Below are positions 1-8,636 of a DNA stretch of 41,936 bases, piece after piece. The position numbers were made by a program, and so were the translations under genes. The notes under the pieces are model-generated. The model ran no database searches. It had not been told where the DNA came from and was given only the letters and a program-made list of their open reading frames with translations. Position 1 is the stretch's first letter, and the number at the start of each line of letters is the position of its first letter. This DNA comes from Bacteroidales bacterium (GTDB lineage Bacteria > Bacteroidota > Bacteroidia > Bacteroidales > F082). Location: contig JAGCPG010000042.1 in the NCBI GenBank assembly GCA_017645245.1, positions 1 through 41,936 on the forward strand, in the 5' to 3' direction.

Positions 1-174
1 TAAAAAACGCCTAACACCTATGGGTGGCGTTGGGCGTTCTGTATAGGTCACTATAGAATGAGCCTGGGAGAAGTGAAAATGTCGGAAAAACAAGAAGAAA
101 GCACCTATCAGGGCGAAGCGTATGCTAACGACCCAATTTTGAATGGGATTAAGCAATAATTTACTGATTATCAT
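1..174 (-). other. left-edge region, possible 5' end of a leftward gene
   Basis: On the minus strand an ATG at 174 opens a frame that stays open for 58 codons to the window edge. It lies downstream of a good leftward promoter (220-254) and an A-rich leader. The predicted peptide is hydrophobic early on, but I recognise no family. The plus strand also has a short frame ending at TAA 157-159, with possible ATGs at 58 and 79 (33 or 26 residues). Only one of these is likely to be real; the promoter favours the minus strand. The call is weak because the sequence is cut. Confidence 0.2.
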
Positions 175-219
175 TACTTTAAATCGCTTTTTTTCTTATT
201 TTTTCGCTGTTTTGAGGCT

Positions 220-254
220 GCAAAGGTACGACTATTTTTGATACTAACAACAAA
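220..254 (-). promoter_or_regulatory. Bacteroidetes-type promoter facing the left edge
   Basis: Reading leftward, TTTG at 254-251 is followed after 22 bases by TACCTTTGC at 228-220. This matches the Bacteroidetes sigma factor pattern (TTTG at -33, TAnnTTTG at -7). It points away from the nuclease gene, so it should drive whatever lies beyond position 210. Confidence 0.5.
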
Positions 255-262
255 TTGATGTT

Positions 263-1165
263 TTAAAATTCCTCGGCATCAATCCCCGTGGCTTCAGCGA
301 CGGTGGTCTTGTCGAGACCCATGGACAACATTTTGCGTGCCGCTTCAAGAAGCGCTTCTTTCCGGCCCCGCTCAAGACCCTCTTCGAGACCTTGCTCATG
401 GCCGAGGATTCGTCCGCCCTCAATCTCGCTGTAAGTGTCCCACATCACCTTTCTGCTTCGCTCGTAGGTGAGCTGCTGGGCTTCATTGAAACGGGCATAC
501 TCGGCTTGTTTGTATAACTTGCGGAACACTGGCTCGTCCAACTCGGGCGGGAATTGCTCTCCACCCCAAAGCAAATAAAGCACCTTGAGCCAACGGTCGA
601 GCGGACGTTGCATGTCGAGCTTCGCCTCGCCTATTTTTGGCATCTCCAAATAGATGAGGGTGAGCTTGTCATAAAAAACATGGTGGTCGTCGACATCGCT
701 GAGCATCACTTTGTGGCAATAGTCGTCGGGCCCGTACTCTTTTTTTGAGAAGTTGAAGTTCATGACAGCGATGAGGTAAACCTCGTTGAGGCGATAATCC
801 CACTTCTTTTTCTTTTCTTCGGTCACGCGGGTGCGGTCGGTGGGATCGATCTGGTTGCCTTGGTCGCGGATGGCTTTGGCAGCGTAGAAGAGGGTGCGGT
901 CCTTGAAGAAGGGCTTCCAAGTATTCTGCATCTCCACGATGAACCGCCGTCCATTGGCGGTTTGGCAATAGACGTCGAAATACGAGGTCTTCGTTCCGTT
1001 GAATTCGCCAATCTGTTCCACGTTTTTGTGATTGAGTTCCACAATGGGGTCATTGGCATCTTCAATGACGGCATTTAGGAAACTGATGAGGATGTCCTTG
1101 TTGGCCTCAGTGGCAAAAAGCTTCTTGAAGCCGTAGTCAACGAATGGGTTTATATATCTGCACAT
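263..1165 (-). CDS. Rpn family PD-(D/E)XK nuclease / putative transposase
   Basis: A 300-residue protein of the Rpn / PD-(D/E)XK nuclease transposase family (PF12784 type). Known Rpn proteins are DNA nucleases that promote RecA-independent recombination. Visible features: the typical N-terminal NPFVDYGFKKLF motif at 7-18; candidate active-site residues D64 and E78-x-Q80, the E-x-Q variant common in this family; an EGLERGRKEA-type basic helix near residue 270; and a C-terminal helical tail typical of the family. The frame is open 40 codons further upstream, but a promoter (TATCTTTGC, 1208-1216) lies inside that extension, so the ATG at 1165 is chosen. The gene stands alone, divergent from the V-ATPase operon. 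No flanking inverted repeats or target duplications were seen, so it is probably not a mobile element in the strict sense. Confidence 0.85.
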   Translation of the reverse strand: MCRYINPFVDYGFKKLFATEANKDILISFLNAVIEDANDPIVELNHKNVEQIGEFNGTKTSYFDVYCQTANGRRFIVEMQNTWKPFFKDRTLFYAAKAIRDQGNQIDPTDRTRVTEEKKKKWDYRLNEVYLIAVMNFNFSKKEYGPDDYCHKVMLSDVDDHHVFYDKLTLIYLEMPKIGEAKLDMQRPLDRWLKVLYLLWGGEQFPPELDEPVFRKLYKQAEYARFNEAQQLTYERSRKVMWDTYSEIEGGRILGHEQGLEEGLERGRKEALLEAARKMLSMGLDKTTVAEATGIDAEEF

Positions 1166-1207
1166 ATCAATTTTTTTTGTAGGGAGGGATGGTGTATGAT
1201 TTTCACT

Positions 1208-1237
1208 GCAAAGATATGTTATTTTTTTAATTGTCAA
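1208..1237 (-). promoter_or_regulatory. promoter of the Rpn nuclease gene
   Basis: TATCTTTGC (1216-1208, minus strand) is preceded by TTGACA (1237-1232) with about 15-18 bases between the elements. Initiation is expected about 35 bases before the ATG at 1165. The rest of 1238-1410 is AT-rich, non-coding spacer with nothing else recognisable. Confidence 0.5.
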
Positions 1238-1410
1238 GCATTTTTGTGATATTTTTTTATTAAAAAGGAAATTTCTATAATACACCTATTATTAATACAA
1301 GACTATATATTAATGATTTGTTATGCTTCTTTTCGTAAAATTCTTTCATATAATGGTAATTGTCAGTTGTTAAAATAGTTTTTATGTACGTAAAATCAGG
1401 AATATTTTTT

Positions 1411-1419
1411 TATCTTTGC
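1411..1419 (+). promoter_or_regulatory. promoter (-7 element) of the V/A-ATPase operon
   Basis: TATCTTTGC fits the Bacteroidetes -7 consensus TAnnTTTG. It lies 34 bases before the atpE start, giving a short A-rich leader. I do not see a clear -33 TTTG at the expected spacing. Confidence 0.5.
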
Positions 1420-1453
1420 GTCACTAAAAAATATGGAATAAAACAAATAGAAT

Positions 1454-2065
1454 ATGCAAGACAAACTTCAAGAATTGACTGACCGGCTCTACAACGAGGG
1501 CCTGTCAAAAGGAAAGCAAGAAGGTGAGGAGTTGCTGATGAAAGCCCACGCCGAGGCTGACGGCATCATCGCCCAGGCCAAGGCGGAAGCGGAACGCATC
1601 ATCGCCCAAGCCAACAAGGAGGCCGATGAGCTGAAGACCAAGGTCGCTGCCGACGTGCGCATGGCCGCCACCCAGAGCATCGCCGTTACCAAACAGGAGA
1701 TCGAACAGATGGTGGTCACCCGAGCCGCACAACAAGGCACCGGACAGGCACTGTCATCGGTCGACTTCGCCAAGGAACTCATCGCCAACGTGGTGAAAGC
1801 CTTCAACCCGCAAAACGCCAGCCCCGTGGCGCTCGACCTCATCCTTCCGGAATCGATGAAGGCGCAACTCGAGCCATTTGTGGGCAGCGAGATCGCCAAG
1901 ACCTTCAACGGTGAGATCCGTGTGGACTACTCCAAAAAGATGAACGGCGGCTTCAAGGTATCGCCTCGCGAAGGCGGCTACATGCTCCAGTTCACCGATG
2001 AGGAGTTCACCCAACTCATCGCCAACTACCTGCGTCCCGCCACCAAGAAAATCCTCTTCGGCTGA
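1454..2065 (+). CDS. atpE: V/A-type ATPase subunit E (peripheral stalk)
   Basis: A 203-residue peripheral-stalk subunit. Residues about 5-90 form a long Ala/Glu/Lys-rich coiled coil with repeated EA-x-x-I-I-AQA patterns, as expected for the E-subunit helix that pairs with the stalk partner. Residues about 100-203 are the globular C-terminal domain that binds the top of the A3B3 head. It is the first gene of the operon. Its stop overlaps the next ATG by one base (TGATG), implying translational coupling. No gene for a separate G/H stalk partner is present in the operon, so the partner is encoded elsewhere, or the N-terminal part of subunit I or another protein fills that role. Confidence 0.88.
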   Translation: MQDKLQELTDRLYNEGLSKGKQEGEELLMKAHAEADGIIAQAKAEAERIIAQANKEADELKTKVAADVRMAATQSIAVTKQEIEQMVVTRAAQQGTGQALSSVDFAKELIANVVKAFNPQNASPVALDLILPESMKAQLEPFVGSEIAKTFNGEIRVDYSKKMNGGFKVSPREGGYMLQFTDEEFTQLIANYLRPATKKILFG

Positions 2066-2637
2066 TGGATAACTACGTCTATATCGTCGCCGGCCTGCCA
2101 GAACTGACCTCGGGCTTCGAGAACACGGGCTTCGACTACAAGGCCGTCAAGGAAGGCATCATGGAACTGCTCTCCGAGAAAGACCAGAAGCTGGTCGAGC
2201 TCATGGAAGAGGGCTTCGACGAGAACACTCTCGGCGCCGAGTTCTACGACAAGGCCGCCAAGAGTAAGAACCGCTTCATCCGCGAGTACTTCGACTTTGA
2301 CGGTCGCCTGCGCAACATGAAGGTGAACTACCTGGCCAAACGCCTCGGCAAAAAAGGCGAGAGCTATATGGTGGAGATGCCTGATAGCGACTTCGAGGAA
2401 GAACAGCAGATCAAGGCTATCCTTGAGAATGTGGACTTCGTGGATCGCGAAGAGAAGATGGACGAGCTCAAGTGGGAGAAAGCCTCTGACATCGCCCGTA
2501 TGGATTACTTCAACATGAACGCTATCCTTGCCTTTTTGGTGAAGGCCAAGACCGTCCAGCGTTGGGCTGAGCTTGACCCGATCAAGGGTGAGGTGATGTT
2601 CAAGAAACTGGTGGAAGAAATAAGAAACAAGAAATAA
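2065..2637 (+). CDS. DUF2764 protein, probable V/A-ATPase subunit C equivalent
   Basis: A 190-residue, largely alpha-helical and highly charged protein with no membrane segment and no signal peptide. It begins MDNYVYIVAGLPEL, typical of the DUF2764 family that occupies this slot, between E and A, in Bacteroidales and spirochaete V-ATPase operons. The slot corresponds to subunit C (the socket joining the central stalk to the c-ring) in archaeal-type operons, and no other C, F or G gene is present. I infer that it replaces C or part of the central stalk; the family has no role I can cite as proven. It is coupled to atpE by a one-base overlap and lies 7 bases before atpA. Confidence 0.75.
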   Translation: MDNYVYIVAGLPELTSGFENTGFDYKAVKEGIMELLSEKDQKLVELMEEGFDENTLGAEFYDKAAKSKNRFIREYFDFDGRLRNMKVNYLAKRLGKKGESYMVEMPDSDFEEEQQIKAILENVDFVDREEKMDELKWEKASDIARMDYFNMNAILAFLVKAKTVQRWAELDPIKGEVMFKKLVEEIRNKK

Positions 2638-2644
2638 AAACTAT

Positions 2645-4393
2645 ATGAAAACAACAGGAAAAGTTACAGGAATCATTGCAAACCTGGTCACCGTGGAGGT
2701 GGACGGCCCTGTGGCACAGAATGAGATCTGCTTCATCGAGCTCGGCGGAGTGAAGATGATGGCGGAAGTCATCAAGGTCAACGGGAACAAAGCCTCCGTG
2801 CAGGTGTACGAGAGCACCCGCGGCCTCCAGATCGGCGACAAGGTGGAATTCCAAGGCTACATGCTTGAGGCGACCCTCGGACCGGGCCTGCTGTCGAGCA
2901 ACTACGACGGCCTCCAGAACAACCTCGCCACCATGGAAGGGGTGTTCCTGAAGAGAGGTGAATACACCAAGCCGTTGGATGAAGAAAAAATATGGGACTT
3001 CACGCCCATCGCCGAAGCCGGACAACAGGTCGTTGCCGCCGACTGGCTGGGCGAAGTCAAGGAAGGCTGGCTGCCTCACAAAATCATGGTTCCGTTCAGC
3101 TTTGCTGGAACCTACACCGTGAAACAAGTGGCTCCCGCTGGACAATACAAGATCACGGACACCATCGCCACGCTGACCAATGCCGACGGCGAAGAAGTCA
3201 AGGTGACTATGGTTCAAAAATGGCCCGTGAAAGTAGCCATTGGCGGCTATCAGGAGAAACCACGTCCCTTCAAGGTGATGGAGACGGGCGTGCGTACCAT
3301 CGACACGCTGAATCCCATCGCCGAGGGTGGCACGGGCTTCATCCCGGGACCTTTCGGCTGCGGCAAGACCGTGCTGCAACATGCCTTGGCTGAGCAAGCC
3401 GATGCCGACATCATCATCATGGCGGCGTGCGGCGAGCGTGCCAATGAGGTCGTGGAGATCTTCACCGAGTTCCCGGAATTGAAAGACAAACACACGGGAC
3501 GTTCCTTGATGGAGCGTACCATCATCATCTGTAATACCTCCAATATGCCGGTGGCCGCCCGTGAGGCTTCCGTCTACACGGCCATGACCCTCGGCGAGTA
3601 CTACCGCGCCATGGGCATGAAGGTGCTGCTGCTGGCTGACTCCACCTCACGTTGGGCTCAGGCTCTGCGTGAGATGAGTAACCGTCTGGAGGAACTGCCC
3701 GGTCAGGACGGCTTCCCCGTTGACCTCTCGGCCATCATCTCTAACTTCTACGCCCGTGCGGGCTATGTGAAGCTGAACAACGGTGAGTCGGGATCCATCA
3801 CCTTCATCGGAACGGTGTCGCCTGCCGGCGGTAACCTGAAGGAACCTGTTACCGAATCGACGAAGAAGGCGGCTCGTTGCTTCTACGGCCTCTCGCAGAA
3901 CCGCGCCGACAAGAAGCGTTATCCTGCCGTCGACCCCGTGGATTCCTATTCAAAATATCTGGAATATCCAGAAATCATTGAATATCTCGATCAGAAGATC
4001 GAAAAAGGCTGGGTTGACAAGGTCACCAAGACCAAGTTCATCATCCGTCGAGGCAAGGATGCCTACGAACAGATCAATATCTTGGGCGATGACGGCGTGC
4101 CGATGTCATACCACGAGCAATATTGGAAGTCGGAATTGATCGACTTCGTGATCCTGCAGCAGGATGCTTTCGACGACATCGACGGCTCTACGCCGCTTGA
4201 ACGTCAGAAGTTCATGCTCGACCTCGTGTTGGGCATCTGCGACCGCAGCTTTAAATTCAAGGACTTCGAGGAGTGCACGACCTATTTCAAGGGTCTGATC
4301 AACACCTGCCGACAGATGAACTACTCGCTGTACCAGTCGGAACAATTCAACAAATACCTGAACCAGCTTAAGGAGGAACTGAACCATGAGTGA
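2645..4393 (+). CDS. atpA: V/A-type ATPase catalytic subunit A
   Basis: A 582-residue catalytic subunit that hydrolyses or makes ATP in the A3B3 head. Visible: N-terminal beta-barrel (1-75); the non-homologous bulge region characteristic of V/A-type A subunits (about 110-200); P-loop GPFGCGKT at 235-242; the catalytic-glutamate region GERANEV soon after; and the SRWAQALREMSNRLEE segment. Length matches the family. It overlaps atpB by 8 bases, consistent with coupled translation of the A and B subunits at 1:1. Confidence 0.95.
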   Translation: MKTTGKVTGIIANLVTVEVDGPVAQNEICFIELGGVKMMAEVIKVNGNKASVQVYESTRGLQIGDKVEFQGYMLEATLGPGLLSSNYDGLQNNLATMEGVFLKRGEYTKPLDEEKIWDFTPIAEAGQQVVAADWLGEVKEGWLPHKIMVPFSFAGTYTVKQVAPAGQYKITDTIATLTNADGEEVKVTMVQKWPVKVAIGGYQEKPRPFKVMETGVRTIDTLNPIAEGGTGFIPGPFGCGKTVLQHALAEQADADIIIMAACGERANEVVEIFTEFPELKDKHTGRSLMERTIIICNTSNMPVAAREASVYTAMTLGEYYRAMGMKVLLLADSTSRWAQALREMSNRLEELPGQDGFPVDLSAIISNFYARAGYVKLNNGESGSITFIGTVSPAGGNLKEPVTESTKKAARCFYGLSQNRADKKRYPAVDPVDSYSKYLEYPEIIEYLDQKIEKGWVDKVTKTKFIIRRGKDAYEQINILGDDGVPMSYHEQYWKSELIDFVILQQDAFDDIDGSTPLERQKFMLDLVLGICDRSFKFKDFEECTTYFKGLINTCRQMNYSLYQSEQFNKYLNQLKEELNHE

Positions 4394-5711
4394 GAAAGCC
4401 TTTCAACGCATTTATACCAAGCTGAGTGCCATCACCAAAGCCACCGTGACCCTTGAGGCGCAGGGCGTGGCCAACGACGAACTTGCCCTGGTGGCCGGCC
4501 GTCTGGCCCAAGTGGTGAAGATCAAGGATAATAGCATCACCCTGCAGGTTTTCGGCGGTACCGAGGACATCCCCACCAACGCCGAGGTCACCTTCTTCGG
4601 TGAGCCTCCGACCCTCAACGTAAGCGAAGATCTCGCCGGTCGTTTCTTTAACGCTTACGGCGAGCCCATTGACGGCGGTCCGGCCGTGGAAGGCGAAAAA
4701 CGCCAGATCGGCGGTCCCTCAGTGAACCCCTTCAAGCGTCGCCAGCCTTCACAGCTGATCCCCACGGGTATCGCAGGCATCGACTTGAACAATACTTTGG
4801 TCTCCGGCCAGAAGATCCCCTTCTTCGCTGACCCAGACCAGCCCTATAACCAGGTGATGAGCATGGTGGCCCTCCGCGCCGATGTGGATAAGATCATTCT
4901 CGGCGGCATGGGCCTGACCAACGACGACTACCTCTTCTTTAAGAATCAGTTCGAGAGTGCCGGTGCCTTGCATAAGATCATCAGCTTTGTGAACACCACC
5001 GACCAGCCCCCTGTCGAGCGTCTGCTGATTCCCGACATGGCTTTGACCGCGGCTGAGTATTTCGCTGTGGACAAAAATGAGAAGGTGCTGGTGCTACTCA
5101 CCGACATGACTTTATATGCCGACGCCTTGAGTATTGTTTCGAACCGTATGGACCAGATTCCTTCGAAGGACTCCATGCCGGGCTCGCTCTATTCCGATTT
5201 GGCCAAGATTTACGAGAAGGCCGTGCAGTTGCCCGACGGCGGTTCCATCACCATCATCGCCGTGACCACTTTGAACGACGGCGATATCACGCACGCCATC
5301 CCGGATAACACTGGATATATCACTGAAGGCCAGCTCTTCCTCCGTGCCGACCCCGACTCGGGTAAGGTCATCGTCGACCCGTTCCGTTCGCTGTCGCGTC
5401 TGAAACAGCTGGTGCAGAACAAGAAGACCCGCGAGGACCACAGCGCCATGATGAACACCTCGGTGCGACTCTACGCCGATGCCGCCAACGCCAAAACCAA
5501 GCTGGAGAACGGCTTCGACCTGAGCGACTACGACCTGCGCTGCCTCGATTACGCCAAGGAATACGCCACAAGACTTCTGGCCATCGACGTTAACATCCCC
5601 ATTGAGGAGATGCTCGACACCGGCTGGGAACTCCTCAGCAAGTATTTCACCAAGGCTGAGACCGGTCTGAAGGAATCGTTGATCCAAAAATATTGGAAAG
5701 AAAAGGAATAA
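4386..5711 (+). CDS. atpB: V/A-type ATPase regulatory subunit B
   Basis: A 441-residue non-catalytic head subunit. It aligns in overall plan with V/A-type B subunits (NVSEDLAGRFFNAYGEPIDGG near 78-98, SVNPFKR, the GIAGIDLNNTLVSGQKIPFF region). It has no P-loop GxxxxGK[ST], as expected for B. The SMPGSLYSDLAKIYEKA segment and the DGSIT region are those that contact nucleotide at the A/B interface. It lies between atpA (8-base overlap) and atpD (3-base gap). Confidence 0.94.
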   Translation: MSEKAFQRIYTKLSAITKATVTLEAQGVANDELALVAGRLAQVVKIKDNSITLQVFGGTEDIPTNAEVTFFGEPPTLNVSEDLAGRFFNAYGEPIDGGPAVEGEKRQIGGPSVNPFKRRQPSQLIPTGIAGIDLNNTLVSGQKIPFFADPDQPYNQVMSMVALRADVDKIILGGMGLTNDDYLFFKNQFESAGALHKIISFVNTTDQPPVERLLIPDMALTAAEYFAVDKNEKVLVLLTDMTLYADALSIVSNRMDQIPSKDSMPGSLYSDLAKIYEKAVQLPDGGSITIIAVTTLNDGDITHAIPDNTGYITEGQLFLRADPDSGKVIVDPFRSLSRLKQLVQNKKTREDHSAMMNTSVRLYADAANAKTKLENGFDLSDYDLRCLDYAKEYATRLLAIDVNIPIEEMLDTGWELLSKYFTKAETGLKESLIQKYWKEKE

Positions 5712-5714
5712 GCC

Positions 5715-6326
5715 ATGGCCATCAAATTCCAATACAACAAGACCTCGCTTAACGAGCTCAACAAGCAACTGAAGACCCGCACGCGGGCCCTCCCGACGCT
5801 GAAGAGCAAGGAGAGTGCCCTGCGCATGGAGGTGAAGAAAGCCAAACAGCGCTCGGAGGATCTTGTCGCCCGTTTAGAGGACCAGCTCAACTCGTATGAG
5901 TACATGGCCCGTCTTTGGAATGAGTTTGAGCCGGGATTGATCACTGTGACCGATGTCAAGCTGAAGACCGTGAAGATCGCAGGCGTGCCGACACCGGCCC
6001 TTGAGGAGGTGCTCTTCGACGTGAAGGACATCAACCTGTTCACTAAGCCGATGTGGTTTGCCGACGGTGTGAAGATCCTTAAAGACCTTGCCCAGCTGGG
6101 CATCGAGTCGGAGATCTACACCGAGGTGGCACGCATCCTCGACTACCAGCGGAAAAAGACCACACAAAAGGTGAACCTTTACGAGAAGGTACAAATCCCA
6201 GGCTACAACGAAGCCATACGTAAGATCAAGCGATATATGGAAGACGAGGAGAACCTCTCCAAAGCCTCCCAAAAGATCGTGAAAAACAAACACATAGCAG
6301 AGGAGGAGGCAGAATATGGTAACTGA
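5715..6326 (+). CDS. atpD: V/A-type ATPase central rotor subunit D
   Basis: A 203-residue rotor-shaft subunit. It starts AIKFQYNKTSLNELNKQL and is almost entirely helical; the N- and C-terminal helices would form the antiparallel coiled coil that turns inside the A3B3 head. The C-terminal part is rich in Lys/Glu and has no membrane segment. Length fits the D family (about 200-220). The partner F subunit is not encoded in this operon. Its 3' end carries the ribosome-binding site for atpI. Confidence 0.9.
   Translation: MAIKFQYNKTSLNELNKQLKTRTRALPTLKSKESALRMEVKKAKQRSEDLVARLEDQLNSYEYMARLWNEFEPGLITVTDVKLKTVKIAGVPTPALEEVLFDVKDINLFTKPMWFADGVKILKDLAQLGIESEIYTEVARILDYQRKKTTQKVNLYEKVQIPGYNEAIRKIKRYMEDEENLSKASQKIVKNKHIAEEEAEYGN
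6301..6309 (+). promoter_or_regulatory. strong Shine-Dalgarno site for atpI
   Basis: AGGAGGAGG, unusually strong for this window where most starts have weak or no Shine-Dalgarno. It lies 6 bases before the ATG at 6316 and supports that start over the ATG four codons later (6328). It is inside the end of atpD, so the two genes are coupled. Confidence 0.7.
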
Positions 6327-8080
6327 AATGACGAAATACGACTTCATCCTCATGAGTGGCGACGCTGATGCCTTCCTCAAGAAGCTTCAGGAAGTGGGTC
6401 TGGTCGACATTACCCGTTCCGTCAAGCCTGTCGATGAGAAGTCGGAGAAGCTCTCCCTTCACGCCGATATCTACCGCAAGGCCTTGGCTGCCTTGAAGGA
6501 AGTGGAACCGGCCGAGTTTGCCGAAAAGACTTACGGCGACCTGGCAGTGAATGTGATGGAGACCGTCAACAGCCGCGAAACCGCTCTTGGTCAGCTGGCA
6601 CAGCTGCGTAAGGACCTTGAGGAATGTAAGCCTTGGGGCAACTTCGACATGAACGACATCGAGAAGCTTGCCCGACAGGGACTGAAACTCCACTTCTACA
6701 AGGCTAAGACGGTTGATCCCGCTTGGAAGGAACAGTATGCGCTGAGCGAGATTTCCAACGACGGCAGCAACACTTATTTCGTGGTGGTTTCCGATACTGA
6801 GGATTATGAATTCCCACTGAAGGAATTGCCCGCTCCCACTAGGGATTGCGCCGCCATTGAAAAGGAAATCACCGCTTTGGAGGACGATATTGCCGCGAAG
6901 GAGCGCCATCTCACCGAGCTGAAATGCCATGAGGACGATATCAGGAAGGAACTCGACAAGCTCCTTTCGAAACTCGATCTGCACCTGGCCAATGTGGCAG
7001 GGGAGAAGGCCGCCGAGGACTACATCACGGTGTTCGAGGGCTTTGCCCCAGCAGAGAAAGAGTCCGCTTTGCGCACCATGCTTGATGAGGAGAACGTGTT
7101 CTATCTGGCCGACAAGGCCAAGGTGGATGACAATCCACCCATCAAGCTGAAAAACAACAAGTTTGTCTCGATGTTCGAGCTGTTGACCGACATGTACGGC
7201 CGACCCAAGTACGACGAGTTCGACCCTACGGTGTGGATCTCCATCTTCTTCATGCTGTTCTTTGCTTTCTGCATGGGCGACATGGGCTACGGCTTGGTGC
7301 TTATCGGCGCCAGCCTGGCTTTGAAGAAGGTACTGGGTAATATTGCCCCGTTGGGAATCACTTTAGGTATTGCCACCACCGTGGTGGGATTCCTATTCCA
7401 TACGTTCTTCTCGGTGGATATGCTTACTTGGAGCTGGCTTCCCGATGCGGTGAAGTCCTTCATGCTTCCTTCGCAGATTGCCGGCTATGACGGCACGATG
7501 GTATTGGCCCTTCTAGTTGGTATCGTGCACATCTGTCTGGCCATGATCGTGAAGACCTACCAAAGCACCAAGGTGAAAGGCTTTGCCAACTCCTTGGGTA
7601 CCTGGGGCTGGACTTTGCTCATCGTGGGTGGCGTCATCGTGGGCGGTTTAGCCTTGATGGGCGTGATGGATTCCGTGGTGACCAAATGGGTGATCATCGT
7701 CATCGGCGTGCTGTCGGCCTTGGGCATCTTCTTCCTGAACGACTTGCATCGTAATCCCCTGCTCAACTTTGGTTCGGGTTTGTGGGAAACATATAACACT
7801 GCCACGGGCTTGCTCGGCGATGTACTGAGTTACCTGCGTCTCTACGCCTTGGGTTTGGCTGGTGCCAAGCTCGGCGAGGCCTTCAACGCCATTGGCTTGC
7901 AGGCCTTGGGCGACGGCGGTGCGGGTTGGATTGCCTTTATCCTCATCGTGCTGGTTGGCCACACGCTGAACATCGCAATGTGCGTGTTGGGCGCCTTCGT
8001 TCATCCTTTGCGTCTGAACTTCCTTGAGTTCTTCAAGAACTCTGGCTACGAAGGTTCAGGTCGTAATTACAATCCTTTGC

Positions 8081-8097
<17 letters not shown>
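6316..8097 (+). CDS. atpI: V/A-type ATPase membrane subunit I (a-subunit)
   Basis: A 593-residue stator and ion-channel subunit. Residues 1 to about 300 are cytoplasmic, with two coiled-coil arms (around 60-110 and 185-215) that hold the peripheral stalks. Residues from about 305 to 585 contain some seven or eight hydrophobic segments. The segment DVLSYLRLYALGLAG carries the conserved arginine (R508) expected to face the c-ring. The overlap with atpD is 11 bases. Length is slightly below the 620-660 common in the family, with no obvious missing domain. Confidence 0.93.
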
Positions 8098-8550
<453 letters not shown>

Positions 8551-8557
8551 AAACAAT

Positions 8558-8585
8558 GTAGAGACGTAGCGCGCTACGTCTCTAC
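8558..8585. terminator. perfect 28-bp palindrome, likely bidirectional terminator
   Basis: Arms GTAGAGACGTAGCG and CGCTACGTCTCTAC are perfect inverted repeats with no loop bases. It lies 7 bases after the atpK stop, between the convergent atpK and cysS. It resembles palindromic intergenic repeats with GTAGAGACG ends known from several phyla, notably filamentous cyanobacteria. Confidence 0.7.
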
Positions 8586-8599
8586 CATTTGACGAACCA

Positions 8600-8627
8600 G
8601 TAGAGACGTGCCTTGGCGCGTCTCTAC
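8600..8627. terminator. second 28-bp palindrome of the same family
   Basis: The arms (GTAGAGACGTGCC and GGCGCGTCTCTAC) form a 13-bp stem with one G-T pair around TT. It shares its outer nine bases with the palindrome at 8558-8585 but has a different core. Read leftward it ends 10 bases from the cysS stop. Together the pair likely terminates both transcripts, and it looks like a mobile palindromic repeat family. Confidence 0.65.
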
Positions 8628-8636
8628 TTTGTTTTG

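Noticed and set aside
44-60. TCACTATAG string resembling part of a T7 promoter, suggesting vector sequence at the window edge
   Set aside because: Only nine consecutive bases match and the surrounding sequence does not continue as any T7-based vector I know; chance is sufficient.
1166-1285. Longer N-terminus for the Rpn nuclease from the ATG at 1285
   Set aside because: The extension contains the promoter-like TATCTTTGC and AT-rich codons, and family similarity begins at the Met at 1165.
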